From Terriglobales bacterium (GTDB taxonomy: Bacteria > Acidobacteriota > Terriglobia > Terriglobales > Acidobacteriaceae): a stretch of 64,000 nt of DNA. The notes below the pieces were generated by a model. It saw only the letters and a list, made by a program, of their open reading frames with translations. It did not search any database and was not told the DNA's origin. This document shows, one piece after another, positions 33,684 through 42,639 of the stretch (position 1 is the stretch's first letter; the number at the start of each line of letters is the position of its first letter). A program made the position numbers and the translations under genes. The stretch lies in NCBI GenBank assembly GCA_025936825.1, contig JAICSO010000001.1, positions 682,001 through 746,000 of the forward strand, given 5' to 3'.

Positions 33684-34508
33684 ATGAGCACACAAGCGAT
33701 GAGCACAATGGATCAAATGGTTTTTCGCAAGACCAACCAGCACGTCGGGCGGCGGATTTCTGTCACTCCCGCGAACAGCACCAACCGCCACTTGTCGTAC
33801 GGCCGCATCATCTTGAACTCTTCTCAGCCGTCGGTCACCTTCACCAACAGAGGCCAGGAGACCGGACTCGTGTGCCTTTCTGGCAGCGCACATCTGCGAG
33901 TCGGCGGTGAGCAGTTCGAAGTATCGCAATACGACTCACTTTATATCCCGCGTGATCGCCAGATCGAAGTACGGTCAGGGGACGCCGTAGACATCGCCGA
34001 GTTCTCTTCCGATGTGGAACAGATCTACCCGTTGCAAGTGGTGCGCTACGCCGACCTGCAGAAAGATCCATCGCTGAAATTTACGACCGGAAAGCCCGGG
34101 CAGCAACGTCACCTGAACATTTGCATCGGCAAGAATGTCGACGCTGGACGGCTGGTGCTAGGCTTCACTTTCTCTGAACCGGGCAACTGGACGAGTTGGC
34201 CGCCACACGAACACGCACAGATGCTGGAAGAGATGTACGTGTATTTCAATATGCCCGCGCCTGCGTATGGCCTGCAGCTCGTCTACAACAACACCGAATA
34301 TCCGGAACTGGTGGTGCCGGTCCGCGATGGAGATGCGGTGCTGATGCCAAACGGATATCACCCTAACGTCGCCATTCCCGGGCACTCGATTGGATTTCTT
34401 TGGGCAATGGCTGCGCATCGGGAACAGGCGGACCGGCAGTTCGGCGTAGTCAACGTGCAGCCCGGGTTCGACCAAAGCGGCTCAGGCCTGGAAGCCAGCC
34501 GGCGTTGA
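33684..34508 (+). CDS. KduI/IolB-family isomerase
   Basis: The product is 274 aa from ATG 33684, with GGGAGG 9 nt upstream; a GTG at 33651 is less likely. It is a double cupin. The second cupin has SWPPHEHAQMLEEMYVYF with the metal ligands His175, His177 and a Glu at 182/183. The sequence is nearer to 5-deoxyglucuronate isomerase (IolB) than to classical KduI, but the next gene is kduD and no myo-inositol genes are near. I infer that it isomerises 5-keto-4-deoxyuronate from pectin, doing the KduI step. Confidence 0.82.
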   Translation: MSTQAMSTMDQMVFRKTNQHVGRRISVTPANSTNRHLSYGRIILNSSQPSVTFTNRGQETGLVCLSGSAHLRVGGEQFEVSQYDSLYIPRDRQIEVRSGDAVDIAEFSSDVEQIYPLQVVRYADLQKDPSLKFTTGKPGQQRHLNICIGKNVDAGRLVLGFTFSEPGNWTSWPPHEHAQMLEEMYVYFNMPAPAYGLQLVYNNTEYPELVVPVRDGDAVLMPNGYHPNVAIPGHSIGFLWAMAAHREQADRQFGVVNVQPGFDQSGSGLEASRR

Positions 34509-34586
34509 AGATCTTGCGAACTATTCGCCTCAATCCGCGCAGTCAGAAACAGAAATGCACTCGGACATTGCTGAAAGGTTAGGTCA

Positions 34587-35348
34587 GTGATCCTCGACGC
34601 ATTCCGTCTTACTGGAAAAAATGCGCTGGTCACTGGCGCATCGCGAGGAATTGGCGCCGCCATTGCGATTGCTTTGGCTGAAGCTGGAGCCGGCGTAGCG
34701 GTGCATGCGAATCAGACGCCGGCAGATGAAACTCTCGCGCGGGTGCGTGACACCGGTGGCAAATGCATTCTGATTGAAGGTGATGTAGCAGACTCAGAAG
34801 CTTGCCATCAAATGATCGACAAGACTGTCGCCGAACTCGGATCAATCGACATACTCGTCAACAACGCCGGTATTATCCGGCGAGCTCCGGCGGAAAACTA
34901 TTCTGACGACGACTGGCGCAGAGTGATCGAAGTCGATCTGAACGGCGTGTTTCGTCTTTGCCAGCTGGCGGGCCGGCGCATGCTGCAACAGGGTGGCGGC
35001 AAAATCATTAACATTGCTTCTCTTCTGTCGTTTCAGGGTGGCATTCTGGTGCCCGCGTACGCTGCCGCAAAAGGCGCGGTGGCGCAACTCACGAAGGCGT
35101 TGGCAAACGAGTGGGCAACAAAAGGAATCTGCGTGAACGCCATCGCTCCCGGCTACATCGCGACCGACAACACGGCAGCGCTCCGGACAGACGAGAAACG
35201 AAATCGCCAGATCCTGGAACGTATTCCGGCCGGACGATGGGGAGTGCCTCAAGATCTTTGCGGAGCCGCGGTGTTCCTGGCTTCCTCGGCCAGCGACTAC
35301 TTACAGGGGCACGTGCTGGTTGTCGATGGCGGTTGGCTGGCCCGCTGA
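34587..35348 (+). CDS. kduD: 2-dehydro-3-deoxy-D-gluconate 5-dehydrogenase (SDR)
   Basis: The product is 253 aa from GTG 34587. It is a classical short-chain dehydrogenase: cofactor motif VTGASRGIGAAIA, structural NNAGI, catalytic Ser in NIASLLSFQGG and Tyr-x3-Lys in YAAAKGA, then NAIAPGYIATDNT. Length and these motifs match KduD, which converts 3-deoxy-D-glycero-2,5-hexodiulosonate to 2-keto-3-deoxygluconate. It follows the KduI/IolB-like gene by 78 nt. Downstream KDG kinase and aldolase are not in the window. Confidence 0.87.
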   Translation: MILDAFRLTGKNALVTGASRGIGAAIAIALAEAGAGVAVHANQTPADETLARVRDTGGKCILIEGDVADSEACHQMIDKTVAELGSIDILVNNAGIIRRAPAENYSDDDWRRVIEVDLNGVFRLCQLAGRRMLQQGGGKIINIASLLSFQGGILVPAYAAAKGAVAQLTKALANEWATKGICVNAIAPGYIATDNTAALRTDEKRNRQILERIPAGRWGVPQDLCGAAVFLASSASDYLQGHVLVVDGGWLAR

Positions 35349-35567
35349 CGCCCTGACAGCAACACCTGGTCCTCACATCCACTCGACAAAGACAGTTGCA
35401 TGAACCGAGTAAAGGGATCCATTAGCAGTGTCCACTAATGGACAGCAAATTCCAAGCTCGGACATATCGCCCTTCTTCTCATAATTCTGCCAACAGAAGA
35501 TCCCATAATTTTCAATGAAATAACTCCATTCACCATTTGGCTGAGAGGTTGCACAACTCTGGCTGGA

Positions 35568-36827
35568 ATGGATATCGCTAGGCCAGAATTCAAGCAGCAA
35601 AAGCGCAAGCGCCAGATCATTTGGGGTGCCGTTGGGCTGGTGTGTCTTGGCGCTGTCACTGTCGGGGTCTCAAAGCTCAAGCCGGCGGCGCCGGAAGTGG
35701 AGCGCAGCACCGTTTGGACCGACACAGTAAAACGCGGCAACATGCTGCGCCAGGTCCGCGGATTGGGTTCCTTGATTCCCAGTCAGGAGTTCACCCGTCA
35801 AATCCCTGCGGAGACAGAAGCGACCGTGGTGCGAATTCTCAAGTTGCCAGGCTCACAGGTGAAGTCGGACACCATTCTTCTGGAGATGAGCAATCCCCAG
35901 GTCGAACAGGCGGCCGTCGACGCCCGGCTTCAGTTGAAGGCTGCGGAAGCGGAGTATCAGAGTCTTCGCGTGAGATTGCAGAGCGATCTGATGAACCAGA
36001 AAGCGGGAGCGGCGACCGTCAATGCGGATTATTCCCAAGCCAAGTTGCAGGCCGACACCGATAAGGCGCTCTACGATCTCGGCGTGATTTCGGGCATGGC
36101 TTACAAGAACTCGAAGAGCAAAGCCGACGAGCTGACCGCTCGCAACAACATCGAGGGCGAGCGGCTGGACATAAATCAGAAAGCGATCGAAACCCAGATG
36201 GCTGAGCAACAGGCCAAGGTCGATCAGATCCGTGCCCTGGCTGAACTCAAGCAGAAGCAATTAGACGCACTGAAAGTTCGCGCCGGGATTGAAGGCGTTC
36301 TGGTTGACATGCCCCTCCAGGTTGGCCAACACGTGACGCCGGGAACGATGCTGGCGAAGGTTGTTCAGCCGGATCATTTGATCGCAGAACTGAAAGTCGC
36401 CGAGACGCAGGCGCGAGATGTTCAGATTGGACAACCGGCAGTCGTCGACACGCACAACGGAACTGTTGCCGGGGAAGTCATGCGGGTGGATCCCGCTGTC
36501 CAGAACGGGACCGTTACGGTTGACGTGAAGCTTACGGGTGAACTTCCCAAGGGGGCGCGGCCTGATTTGAGCGTGGACGGCACGATCGACTTAGAACGTC
36601 TCGACAATGTTCTTTATGTCGGTCGTCCGGCGTTCGGACAGGAAAACAGCACAATCAGCTTGTTCAAGTTGGAGCCTGGCGGCAGTGCTGGTGTGAGGGT
36701 CCCGGTTAAGGTTGGACGAGCGTCAGTAAATTCCATTCAGGTGATCGAAGGGTTGAACGAAGGCGATACCGTGATCCTTTCCGATATGTCACGGTACGAC
36801 AACACAGACCGAATCCGACTCGATTGA
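35568..36827 (+). CDS. Periplasmic adaptor (membrane fusion protein) of a MacAB-type exporter
   Basis: The product is 419 aa. A single N-terminal membrane anchor is at ~19-37 (IIWGAVGLVCLGAVTVGV). A lipoyl/barrel-sandwich half follows (ETEATVVRILKLPGSQVKSD), then a long alpha-hairpin coiled coil (~105-235), the second lipoyl half (VDMPLQVGQHVTPGTMLAKV), a beta-barrel and a membrane-proximal domain ending TDRIRLD. This is the HlyD/MacA plan. It is the first gene of the long permease operon, with 124 nt before the ATPase gene, and should link the inner-membrane permeases to the TolC-like protein encoded at the far end. Confidence 0.9.
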   Translation: MDIARPEFKQQKRKRQIIWGAVGLVCLGAVTVGVSKLKPAAPEVERSTVWTDTVKRGNMLRQVRGLGSLIPSQEFTRQIPAETEATVVRILKLPGSQVKSDTILLEMSNPQVEQAAVDARLQLKAAEAEYQSLRVRLQSDLMNQKAGAATVNADYSQAKLQADTDKALYDLGVISGMAYKNSKSKADELTARNNIEGERLDINQKAIETQMAEQQAKVDQIRALAELKQKQLDALKVRAGIEGVLVDMPLQVGQHVTPGTMLAKVVQPDHLIAELKVAETQARDVQIGQPAVVDTHNGTVAGEVMRVDPAVQNGTVTVDVKLTGELPKGARPDLSVDGTIDLERLDNVLYVGRPAFGQENSTISLFKLEPGGSAGVRVPVKVGRASVNSIQVIEGLNEGDTVILSDMSRYDNTDRIRLD

Positions 36828-36830
36828 GTC

Positions 36831-36909
36831 ATTGAATCATCGGACCATTGAATCATTGTTCGCGCCTCTCGCCCCTGCAGCGGTCGATGACCAATGTCCG
36901 ATGATTCAA
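36831..36909. repeat. TTGAATCAT short repeats in the ATPase leader
   Basis: TTGAATCAT occurs at 36832-36840 and 36848-36856 (16 bp apart) and inverted (ATGATTCAA) at 36901-36909. They fill the gap between the adaptor gene and the ATPase start. A stem between a direct and the inverted copy could form in the mRNA. No known element is matched. Confidence 0.45.
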
Positions 36910-36951
36910 GAATTCAACTTGCCGCCTTGCCGCGGTAACGCCGAGGAAGAA

Positions 36952-37677
36952 ATGACAGATAAGGGACAGCCGCTCATCCAAATCGAGGAAATGACGAAAG
37001 TCTTCTACACGGACGAAATCGAAACCCACGCGCTCTCTGGAGTGCACCTATCGATTTGTAAGGGCGAGTACATCGCGATCTCCGGACCGTCAGGTTGCGG
37101 CAAGTCGACGCTGCTCTCCATCATGGGGCTGCTGGATACGCCTACTGGCGGCAAGTACGAGTTGAACGGCCAGTCGGTGGAAAGTCTTGATTTTGCGCAG
37201 CGCTCTCGCATTCGTAATCGGGAGATCGGGTTCATCTTTCAGAGCTTTAACCTCATTGGCGATCTGACAGTCTACGAAAACGTTGAGTTGCCACTTACCT
37301 ATCGCCAGAAGATGCCTTCAGCGGAGCGCAAGAAGCGCGTAATGGAATCGCTGGAGCGCGTTGGCATGGCGCACCGGATTCGACATTATCCGTCGCAATT
37401 GTCAGGTGGCCAACAGCAGCGCGTCGCTGTTGCCCGCGCGCTCGGCGGACATCCGTCGATTCTCCTGGCCGATGAACCTACCGGCAACCTCGATTCCCAC
37501 AACGGCGAAGCCGTGATGCAGTTGCTGCAAGACTTGCATCGCGAAGGCGCGACCATCTGCATGGTGACGCACGATCCGCGGTTTGTGAAGCACGCCGAAC
37601 GCGAAATCCATTTATTCGACGGCAAAGTAGTCGCCGAAGACGAACTGAAAAAACTCATGCAAGAGGCGAGCGCGTAG
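36952..37677 (+). CDS. ABC transporter ATP-binding protein (MacB/LolD type), first copy
   Basis: The product is 241 aa from ATG 36952, with GAGGAAG upstream; the frame runs further back through a repeat region that does not look coding. All ABC motifs are standard: Walker A GPSGCGKST, Q-loop FIFQSFN, signature LSGGQQQRVAVARA, Walker B ILLADEPTGNLD and the switch His in MVTHDPRF. It is the LolD/MacB-type ATPase that partners FtsX-like permeases and powers mechanotransmission. The first permease starts 42 nt downstream, so the permeases here are not truly orphan. Confidence 0.93.
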   Translation: MTDKGQPLIQIEEMTKVFYTDEIETHALSGVHLSICKGEYIAISGPSGCGKSTLLSIMGLLDTPTGGKYELNGQSVESLDFAQRSRIRNREIGFIFQSFNLIGDLTVYENVELPLTYRQKMPSAERKKRVMESLERVGMAHRIRHYPSQLSGGQQQRVAVARALGGHPSILLADEPTGNLDSHNGEAVMQLLQDLHREGATICMVTHDPRFVKHAEREIHLFDGKVVAEDELKKLMQEASA

Positions 37678-37719
37678 ACCTCTCGAGTATGTGTGTGGCT
37701 GCGAAATAAGGAGGTAGTC

Positions 37720-40143
37720 GTGGGTGTGCTACTCCAGAATTTCCGTTACGGATTACGTATTCTGCGCAAGACGCCAGGGCTGACGATCATCGCGGTAATC
37801 ACACTCGCGCTTGGCATCGGAGCAAACACCGCGATCTTCAGCGTGGTTTATTCCGCGCTAATTGCGCCGCTGCCATATCCCGATTCCAACCAACTGGTGA
37901 TGGTCTGGTCGAAGGTCCACGGCGGAAGGAACACTACTGCAGCCGCGGATTTCCTCGATTGGAAGCGCCAGAACACGGTTTTCCAGGACCTGAACGCCTG
38001 GACCGACGCCAACTACAACCTGGCGACGACGGAGCGGCCGGAACAGATTGAGGCGCAGATGACTACGCCCGGCCTATACACAATGATGGGTGTGAAGTTC
38101 GCGATGGGGCGCGATTTTACCTCGGAAGAAGGCCAGCCCGGAAAAGATCATGAAGTCATTCTGTTCAACCCCCTGTGGCAAAGGCTGGGCGCCCGGCCAG
38201 ACATCGTCGGCCAACAACTCCGGATAAATGGTGAGCCTTACACCGTGGTTGGTGTGATGGCCCCTGGCCCAACCGACCGCCTCTCTACACAGTTGGTCGT
38301 GCCATTAGCCTTCAAACCTGAGACGCTCAACCATGACTTTCATTGGCTCCTCGTGATGGGGCGCCTGAAGCCGGGAGTGACGATCGAACAGGCGCAAGCC
38401 GACATGCAGGTCGTAACTGCTCGCCTGGCCAAAGACTATCCGCAGTCGAACCCAGGATATGCCGCCAGCGTCGAGCACTTGAAAGATGACTTCCTGCCGC
38501 CAGAGCGTATTCGCAATCTCTGGCTGCTGATGGGCGCGGTCGGCTTCGTGCTGCTGATCGCGTGTGCGAACATTGCCAATTTGCTTCTGGCGAAGGGCGT
38601 GAGCCGGCGAAGAGAAGTTGCGGTGCGCTCATCCCTCGGTGCAACTCGACGCCGCGTGTTTGCGCAGTTCCTGACGGAGAGCTTGACGCTTTCTGTCTTG
38701 GGCGGCATAGCTGGAGTTCTGCTTGCGTTCGGCATGATTAAGGCTCTTTTGTTGCTCATGCCACGGTACGACTTGCCCTCAGAGGCTGACGTTCGAATCA
38801 GCCTGCCCGTTTTGCTCTTCACCTTCGGCGCTACCATCCTGGCGGGAGTCTTGTTTGGCTGCGTCCCCGCGTGGCAAGCATCGGGAGTGAGCCTGAACGA
38901 GACCCTAAAAGAGGGCGGCCGCACCGGTAGTACATCGGCGCGCCATCACGTGCGCCGGTTGCTGGTTGTTGCGGAGTTTGGTTTGGCACTGACGCTGCTG
39001 GCCAGCGCCGGACTGGCGCTGCACAGCTTCTTGAACCTTACACGTCTAGATCTTGGCATCCGTACCGACCACATCCTGACATTTGACTTTCCCAACACCG
39101 ACAAGCGGATTGCTCAACCCGAGCAACTCATCACTTTTTATCACCAACTCGCAGACCGGCTAAAAGCGATTCCGGGAGTGACGGACGCTTCGGTCTCGAC
39201 CGGAATGCCGGTTGAAGGATCGTATTTTGGTATGGCCTTCAATGTCGTAGGCCAGCCTCAGGCGGTGGCGGGCAATCAGAACTTCGCAGGTTTTCAAATG
39301 GTGAGCCCCGACTATGTTCGGACCTTTGGAATCCAAATGGTTCGTGGGCGCACCCTCAGCGCCGCCGACACAGAGCATAGTCCACGCGTCGCAGTCGTAA
39401 ACGAAAACTTTGTACGACGCTACTTAGCCGGCGCCGACCCGCTGGGCAAACGAATTACCGTCCAGCAACTCATCCCTGGTGTCACGAACCTTGGGCCCCC
39501 TGTGGAGTGGCAGATTGTCGGCGTCTTTCACAACGTACGTGGCGGCGATCTGCGTAACAACGATCGTGCTGAAATCGATGTGCCTTTCGACCAGAGTCCG
39601 TGGCCGCAGGTTTCGATTGCCGTGCGCACATCCGCGGACCCGCTGGCGATGAGCAAGAGCGTTGCACAAGTGGTGAAATCCATGGAGCCCGATGTCGCAC
39701 TCGCAAATGTGAAAAGCATGGACCAAGTCGTGGATGACTCGCTGATCGGCGACCGTTTTCTCACTCTTCTTTATGGGACATTCGCCGGCGTGGCTCTGCT
39801 GTTGGCGGCGGTCGGAATTTATGGCGTGATGACCTTCTCTGTCGCGCAACGTACGCATGAGATCGGCCTCCGCATTGCATTGGGAGCCGCACGCAAGCAA
39901 GTCCTCAGCCTCATCCTGAAAGAAGGTTTGGCACTCGCGTTGATCGGGTCGGCCTTTGGTTTGGCCGGCGCAGTTTTAGTCGGTCGTGGCATGCGTGGCA
40001 TGTGGTACGGAGTCGGAACCGTCGATTTCTCAGCCTTCACTGGAGTGGCACTCCTACTGCTCGGGGCAGCTTTGTTCGCGTGTTATGTCCCTGCGCGGCG
40101 CGCAACCAAAGTCGATCCCATGGTGGCGCTGCGATATGAGTGA
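37720..40143 (+). CDS. ADOP-family permease 1 of 10 (MacB/FtsX-like)
   Basis: The product is 807 aa from GTG 37720, five bases after a strong AAGGAGGT. The family plan is a cytoplasmic leader (FRYGLRILRKTPG), TM1, a periplasmic MacB core domain, an FtsX block of three helices (from LWLLMGAVGFVLLIACANI), a helix near 415-440, a second periplasmic domain, and a second FtsX block (LLLAAVGIYGVMTFSVAQ) ending ARRATKVDPMVALRYE. The duplicated MacB_PCD-FtsX layout at ~800 aa is the ADOP hallmark. Its closest relative in the array is permease 4: they share the LNHDFHWLL and PGLY segments and matching lengths. Confidence 0.92.
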   Translation: MGVLLQNFRYGLRILRKTPGLTIIAVITLALGIGANTAIFSVVYSALIAPLPYPDSNQLVMVWSKVHGGRNTTAAADFLDWKRQNTVFQDLNAWTDANYNLATTERPEQIEAQMTTPGLYTMMGVKFAMGRDFTSEEGQPGKDHEVILFNPLWQRLGARPDIVGQQLRINGEPYTVVGVMAPGPTDRLSTQLVVPLAFKPETLNHDFHWLLVMGRLKPGVTIEQAQADMQVVTARLAKDYPQSNPGYAASVEHLKDDFLPPERIRNLWLLMGAVGFVLLIACANIANLLLAKGVSRRREVAVRSSLGATRRRVFAQFLTESLTLSVLGGIAGVLLAFGMIKALLLLMPRYDLPSEADVRISLPVLLFTFGATILAGVLFGCVPAWQASGVSLNETLKEGGRTGSTSARHHVRRLLVVAEFGLALTLLASAGLALHSFLNLTRLDLGIRTDHILTFDFPNTDKRIAQPEQLITFYHQLADRLKAIPGVTDASVSTGMPVEGSYFGMAFNVVGQPQAVAGNQNFAGFQMVSPDYVRTFGIQMVRGRTLSAADTEHSPRVAVVNENFVRRYLAGADPLGKRITVQQLIPGVTNLGPPVEWQIVGVFHNVRGGDLRNNDRAEIDVPFDQSPWPQVSIAVRTSADPLAMSKSVAQVVKSMEPDVALANVKSMDQVVDDSLIGDRFLTLLYGTFAGVALLLAAVGIYGVMTFSVAQRTHEIGLRIALGAARKQVLSLILKEGLALALIGSAFGLAGAVLVGRGMRGMWYGVGTVDFSAFTGVALLLLGAALFACYVPARRATKVDPMVALRYE

Positions 40144-40150
40144 GGTTTGA

Positions 40151-42631
40151 ATGAACGGAGTACTGCAAGACCTTCGCTATGCGTTGCGGCAATTGCGCAA
40201 GAGCCCCGGCTTCACTGCGGTGGTGGTCCTGACCATGGCTCTGGGAATCGGGGCGAATGCCGCTTTGTTCTCTGTCGTGGACGCGGTTCTCCTGCGGCCG
40301 CTTCCTTACAAAGATCCGCAACAACTAGTTGCCATTCACGACGAACTCCCGGGCGTGAACTTGCATGACGCCGGTATGTCGGTGCAGGAGTTCGATGATC
40401 TTCAGAATCGTTCTGGCGTTTTCGATCAGGTCTCACCCGTATCGTCATTTGATGTAAACGTCACCGGCGGTGAAAAACCGGAACGCCTGGAGGGTTTCGC
40501 TGTCAGTCCGAATTTTTTCGAGATGCTCGGCGCGCACGCTGCTCTGGGACGGGTATTCACGCCTTCCGATTACCGCCGTGGATTTTTTGAAGGCGCCGTC
40601 ATCAGTTATGGACTGTGGCACCGCATGTTCGGCGCAGATCGCGCCGTGATTGGGCGCGCGATCCGCCTGGACAGCGACTTGTATACCATCGTGGGCGTAA
40701 TGCCTCCGGGTTTTCGCAGTCCTGCTCATGGGCTGCGCGGCGAAGCGGATGTGATTCTTACGGCGGGTTACATAGCGGCACCATTCCCTGATCCGCCAAA
40801 GCGAGACATCAGGCTGTTTCCAGGCGCAATTGGCAGGCTCAAGCCTGACCTTAGCCTGCAACAAGCTCAAGTCAGGCTGGACGCGTTTGTCTCGCAGCTA
40901 CGTCAGCAATATCCGACCGAGTATCCCAAGAGCGCGCGTTGGTCGGTGCAATTGAAATCGCTCAGCGAGGAAATCGTAGGAAATTCGAGCACTGTATTGC
41001 TTTTTCTCCTGAGTGCAGTGGGAATGGTTTTGCTGGTTGCTTGCGTAAACATTGCCAGCTTATTGCTGGCGCGGTCCTCAGTTCGACAGCGCGAGATGGC
41101 TTTGCGTCAGGCGCTGGGCGCCAGAGCGCCACGATTGGTTCGGCAAATTCTCACCGAAAGCGTGCTGCTGTCGCTTGCGGGCGGAGTTCTCGCACTAGTT
41201 CTGAGCTACTGGTTCAAGGATGTTCTTTTGCAGTTCATTCCGGCGAGCATTCCGCGATTGGCAGAAGTGACTTTGAATATTCGCGTCCTCGGGTTCGCTC
41301 TTGTGATCTCCCTCCTCACGGGAGTTGCGTTCGGCTTGGCTCCGGCTTGGCAACTTACCAGTCCGCAGTTGATGGACGAACTCAGGCAGGGAACGCGTGG
41401 CGCCCTGATTGGACTGCGTCAGCATCGGTTCCTTGGCGCGCTTGTCATTTCTGAATTCGCAGTGTCCTTGGTTCTGATGGTCGGCGCGGGATTGCTCCTG
41501 CGGAGTTTCTCGAAAGTATTGCAAGTTAACCCGGGTTTTAACCCAAAGCATCTGGTGATTGCGCACGTCTGGCTGCCAGCGCCAAACGATCCTACTCAGA
41601 ATCTTTACCTGCGGCAGGAGAAGCGAGCTCAATTAGTGCGCGAGACTCTGCGACGCGTGAGGGCTTTGCCCGGCGTAGAGGAAGCTGCGATCGGCTCCGC
41701 CAACTCGCCGCTATCAGGACAACACACTCTTACCAATTTCATCATCGAAGGCAGCTCAACGAGCAACGGAGAATCCCCGGCCGCTCAGGTTGTGGCGTTC
41801 ACTCCCGATTTTCAGCGAACGCTGGGAATGACCGTAGTTCGCGGACGCTCGTTTACGGATGCGGACAATGAAACAGGAGCCCCGGTCGCACTCATTGATC
41901 AGACTGCCGCGGAACGTTACTGGCCCAATCAAGATCCGCTCGGAAAACAGATCTTGCTGCAGATTCCTGGCCCGAGGGTGAACCCGCTCCGCCTCACGAC
42001 GATTGTCGGTATTCTCGCGCGAACGAAGGGCGACGGATTAGACCTGCCCTACAGTCCGCATATTGTCTTTCCAGCATTCCAGGTTTTCGGAACCGTCCTC
42101 AGCATCTACGCGCGTACATCGGCTAGTCCGGACACACTGCAAGACGCGATTCGCGGTGCGGTGCAGTCCGTCGATCCCAATCTGCCGGTTTTTGGGGTTC
42201 GCAGCATGGAAAGCATTCTGACCGATTCGTTAGCTCCCCGCCGGTTTGCGCTGGAGTTGATGGGACTGTTCGCCGCAACGGCGCTTCTGCTGGCGGCGAT
42301 CGGCATTTACGGCGTAATGGCCTATTTCGTCTCGCAACGTGTGCGCGAGATTGGCATCCGCATGGCCCTGGGTGCCCGTCGCGCCGACGTTTTGAAACTG
42401 GTCGTCTCGCGCGGAATGATTTTGGCCGGCATTGGAGCAGGCGTCGGCGTTGCGGTCGCGCTGGCAGCAGGGCGATTGATTTCCGGTCTTCTCTTCGGAG
42501 TAAGCCCGCATGATCCCCTCACTATGGCGGGCTTCGCGGTGCTGTTGGCGAGTGTTGCTCTCACTGCGAACTATGTCCCTGCGCGGCGCGCAACCAAGGT
42601 GGATCCCATGGTGGCGCTGAGGTACGAGTGA
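40151..42631 (+). CDS. ADOP-family permease 2 of 10
   Basis: The product is 826 aa, beginning LQDLRYALRQLRKSPGFT after TM-proximal leader residues. The first periplasmic domain has the NFFEMLGAHAALGR motif and the domain-closing YTIVGVMPPGFRSP. The first FtsX block starts near LLFLLSAVGMVLLVACVNI and the second at LLLAAIGIYGVMAYFVSQ. The end is ARRATKVDPMVALRYE. It starts 7 nt after permease 1, using GAGG right after that gene's stop as ribosome site. It belongs to the sub-group with the IFSVVxAVLLRPLPY segment (with 3 and 5). Confidence 0.92.
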   Translation: MNGVLQDLRYALRQLRKSPGFTAVVVLTMALGIGANAALFSVVDAVLLRPLPYKDPQQLVAIHDELPGVNLHDAGMSVQEFDDLQNRSGVFDQVSPVSSFDVNVTGGEKPERLEGFAVSPNFFEMLGAHAALGRVFTPSDYRRGFFEGAVISYGLWHRMFGADRAVIGRAIRLDSDLYTIVGVMPPGFRSPAHGLRGEADVILTAGYIAAPFPDPPKRDIRLFPGAIGRLKPDLSLQQAQVRLDAFVSQLRQQYPTEYPKSARWSVQLKSLSEEIVGNSSTVLLFLLSAVGMVLLVACVNIASLLLARSSVRQREMALRQALGARAPRLVRQILTESVLLSLAGGVLALVLSYWFKDVLLQFIPASIPRLAEVTLNIRVLGFALVISLLTGVAFGLAPAWQLTSPQLMDELRQGTRGALIGLRQHRFLGALVISEFAVSLVLMVGAGLLLRSFSKVLQVNPGFNPKHLVIAHVWLPAPNDPTQNLYLRQEKRAQLVRETLRRVRALPGVEEAAIGSANSPLSGQHTLTNFIIEGSSTSNGESPAAQVVAFTPDFQRTLGMTVVRGRSFTDADNETGAPVALIDQTAAERYWPNQDPLGKQILLQIPGPRVNPLRLTTIVGILARTKGDGLDLPYSPHIVFPAFQVFGTVLSIYARTSASPDTLQDAIRGAVQSVDPNLPVFGVRSMESILTDSLAPRRFALELMGLFAATALLLAAIGIYGVMAYFVSQRVREIGIRMALGARRADVLKLVVSRGMILAGIGAGVGVAVALAAGRLISGLLFGVSPHDPLTMAGFAVLLASVALTANYVPARRATKVDPMVALRYE

Positions 42632-42639
42632 GGGCTGAT

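Noticed and set aside
36832-36951. N-terminal extension of the first ATPase from ATG 36832
   Set aside because: The extra 40 residues read through the TTGAATCAT repeats and resemble no ABC ATPase start; GAGGAAG precedes ATG 36952.
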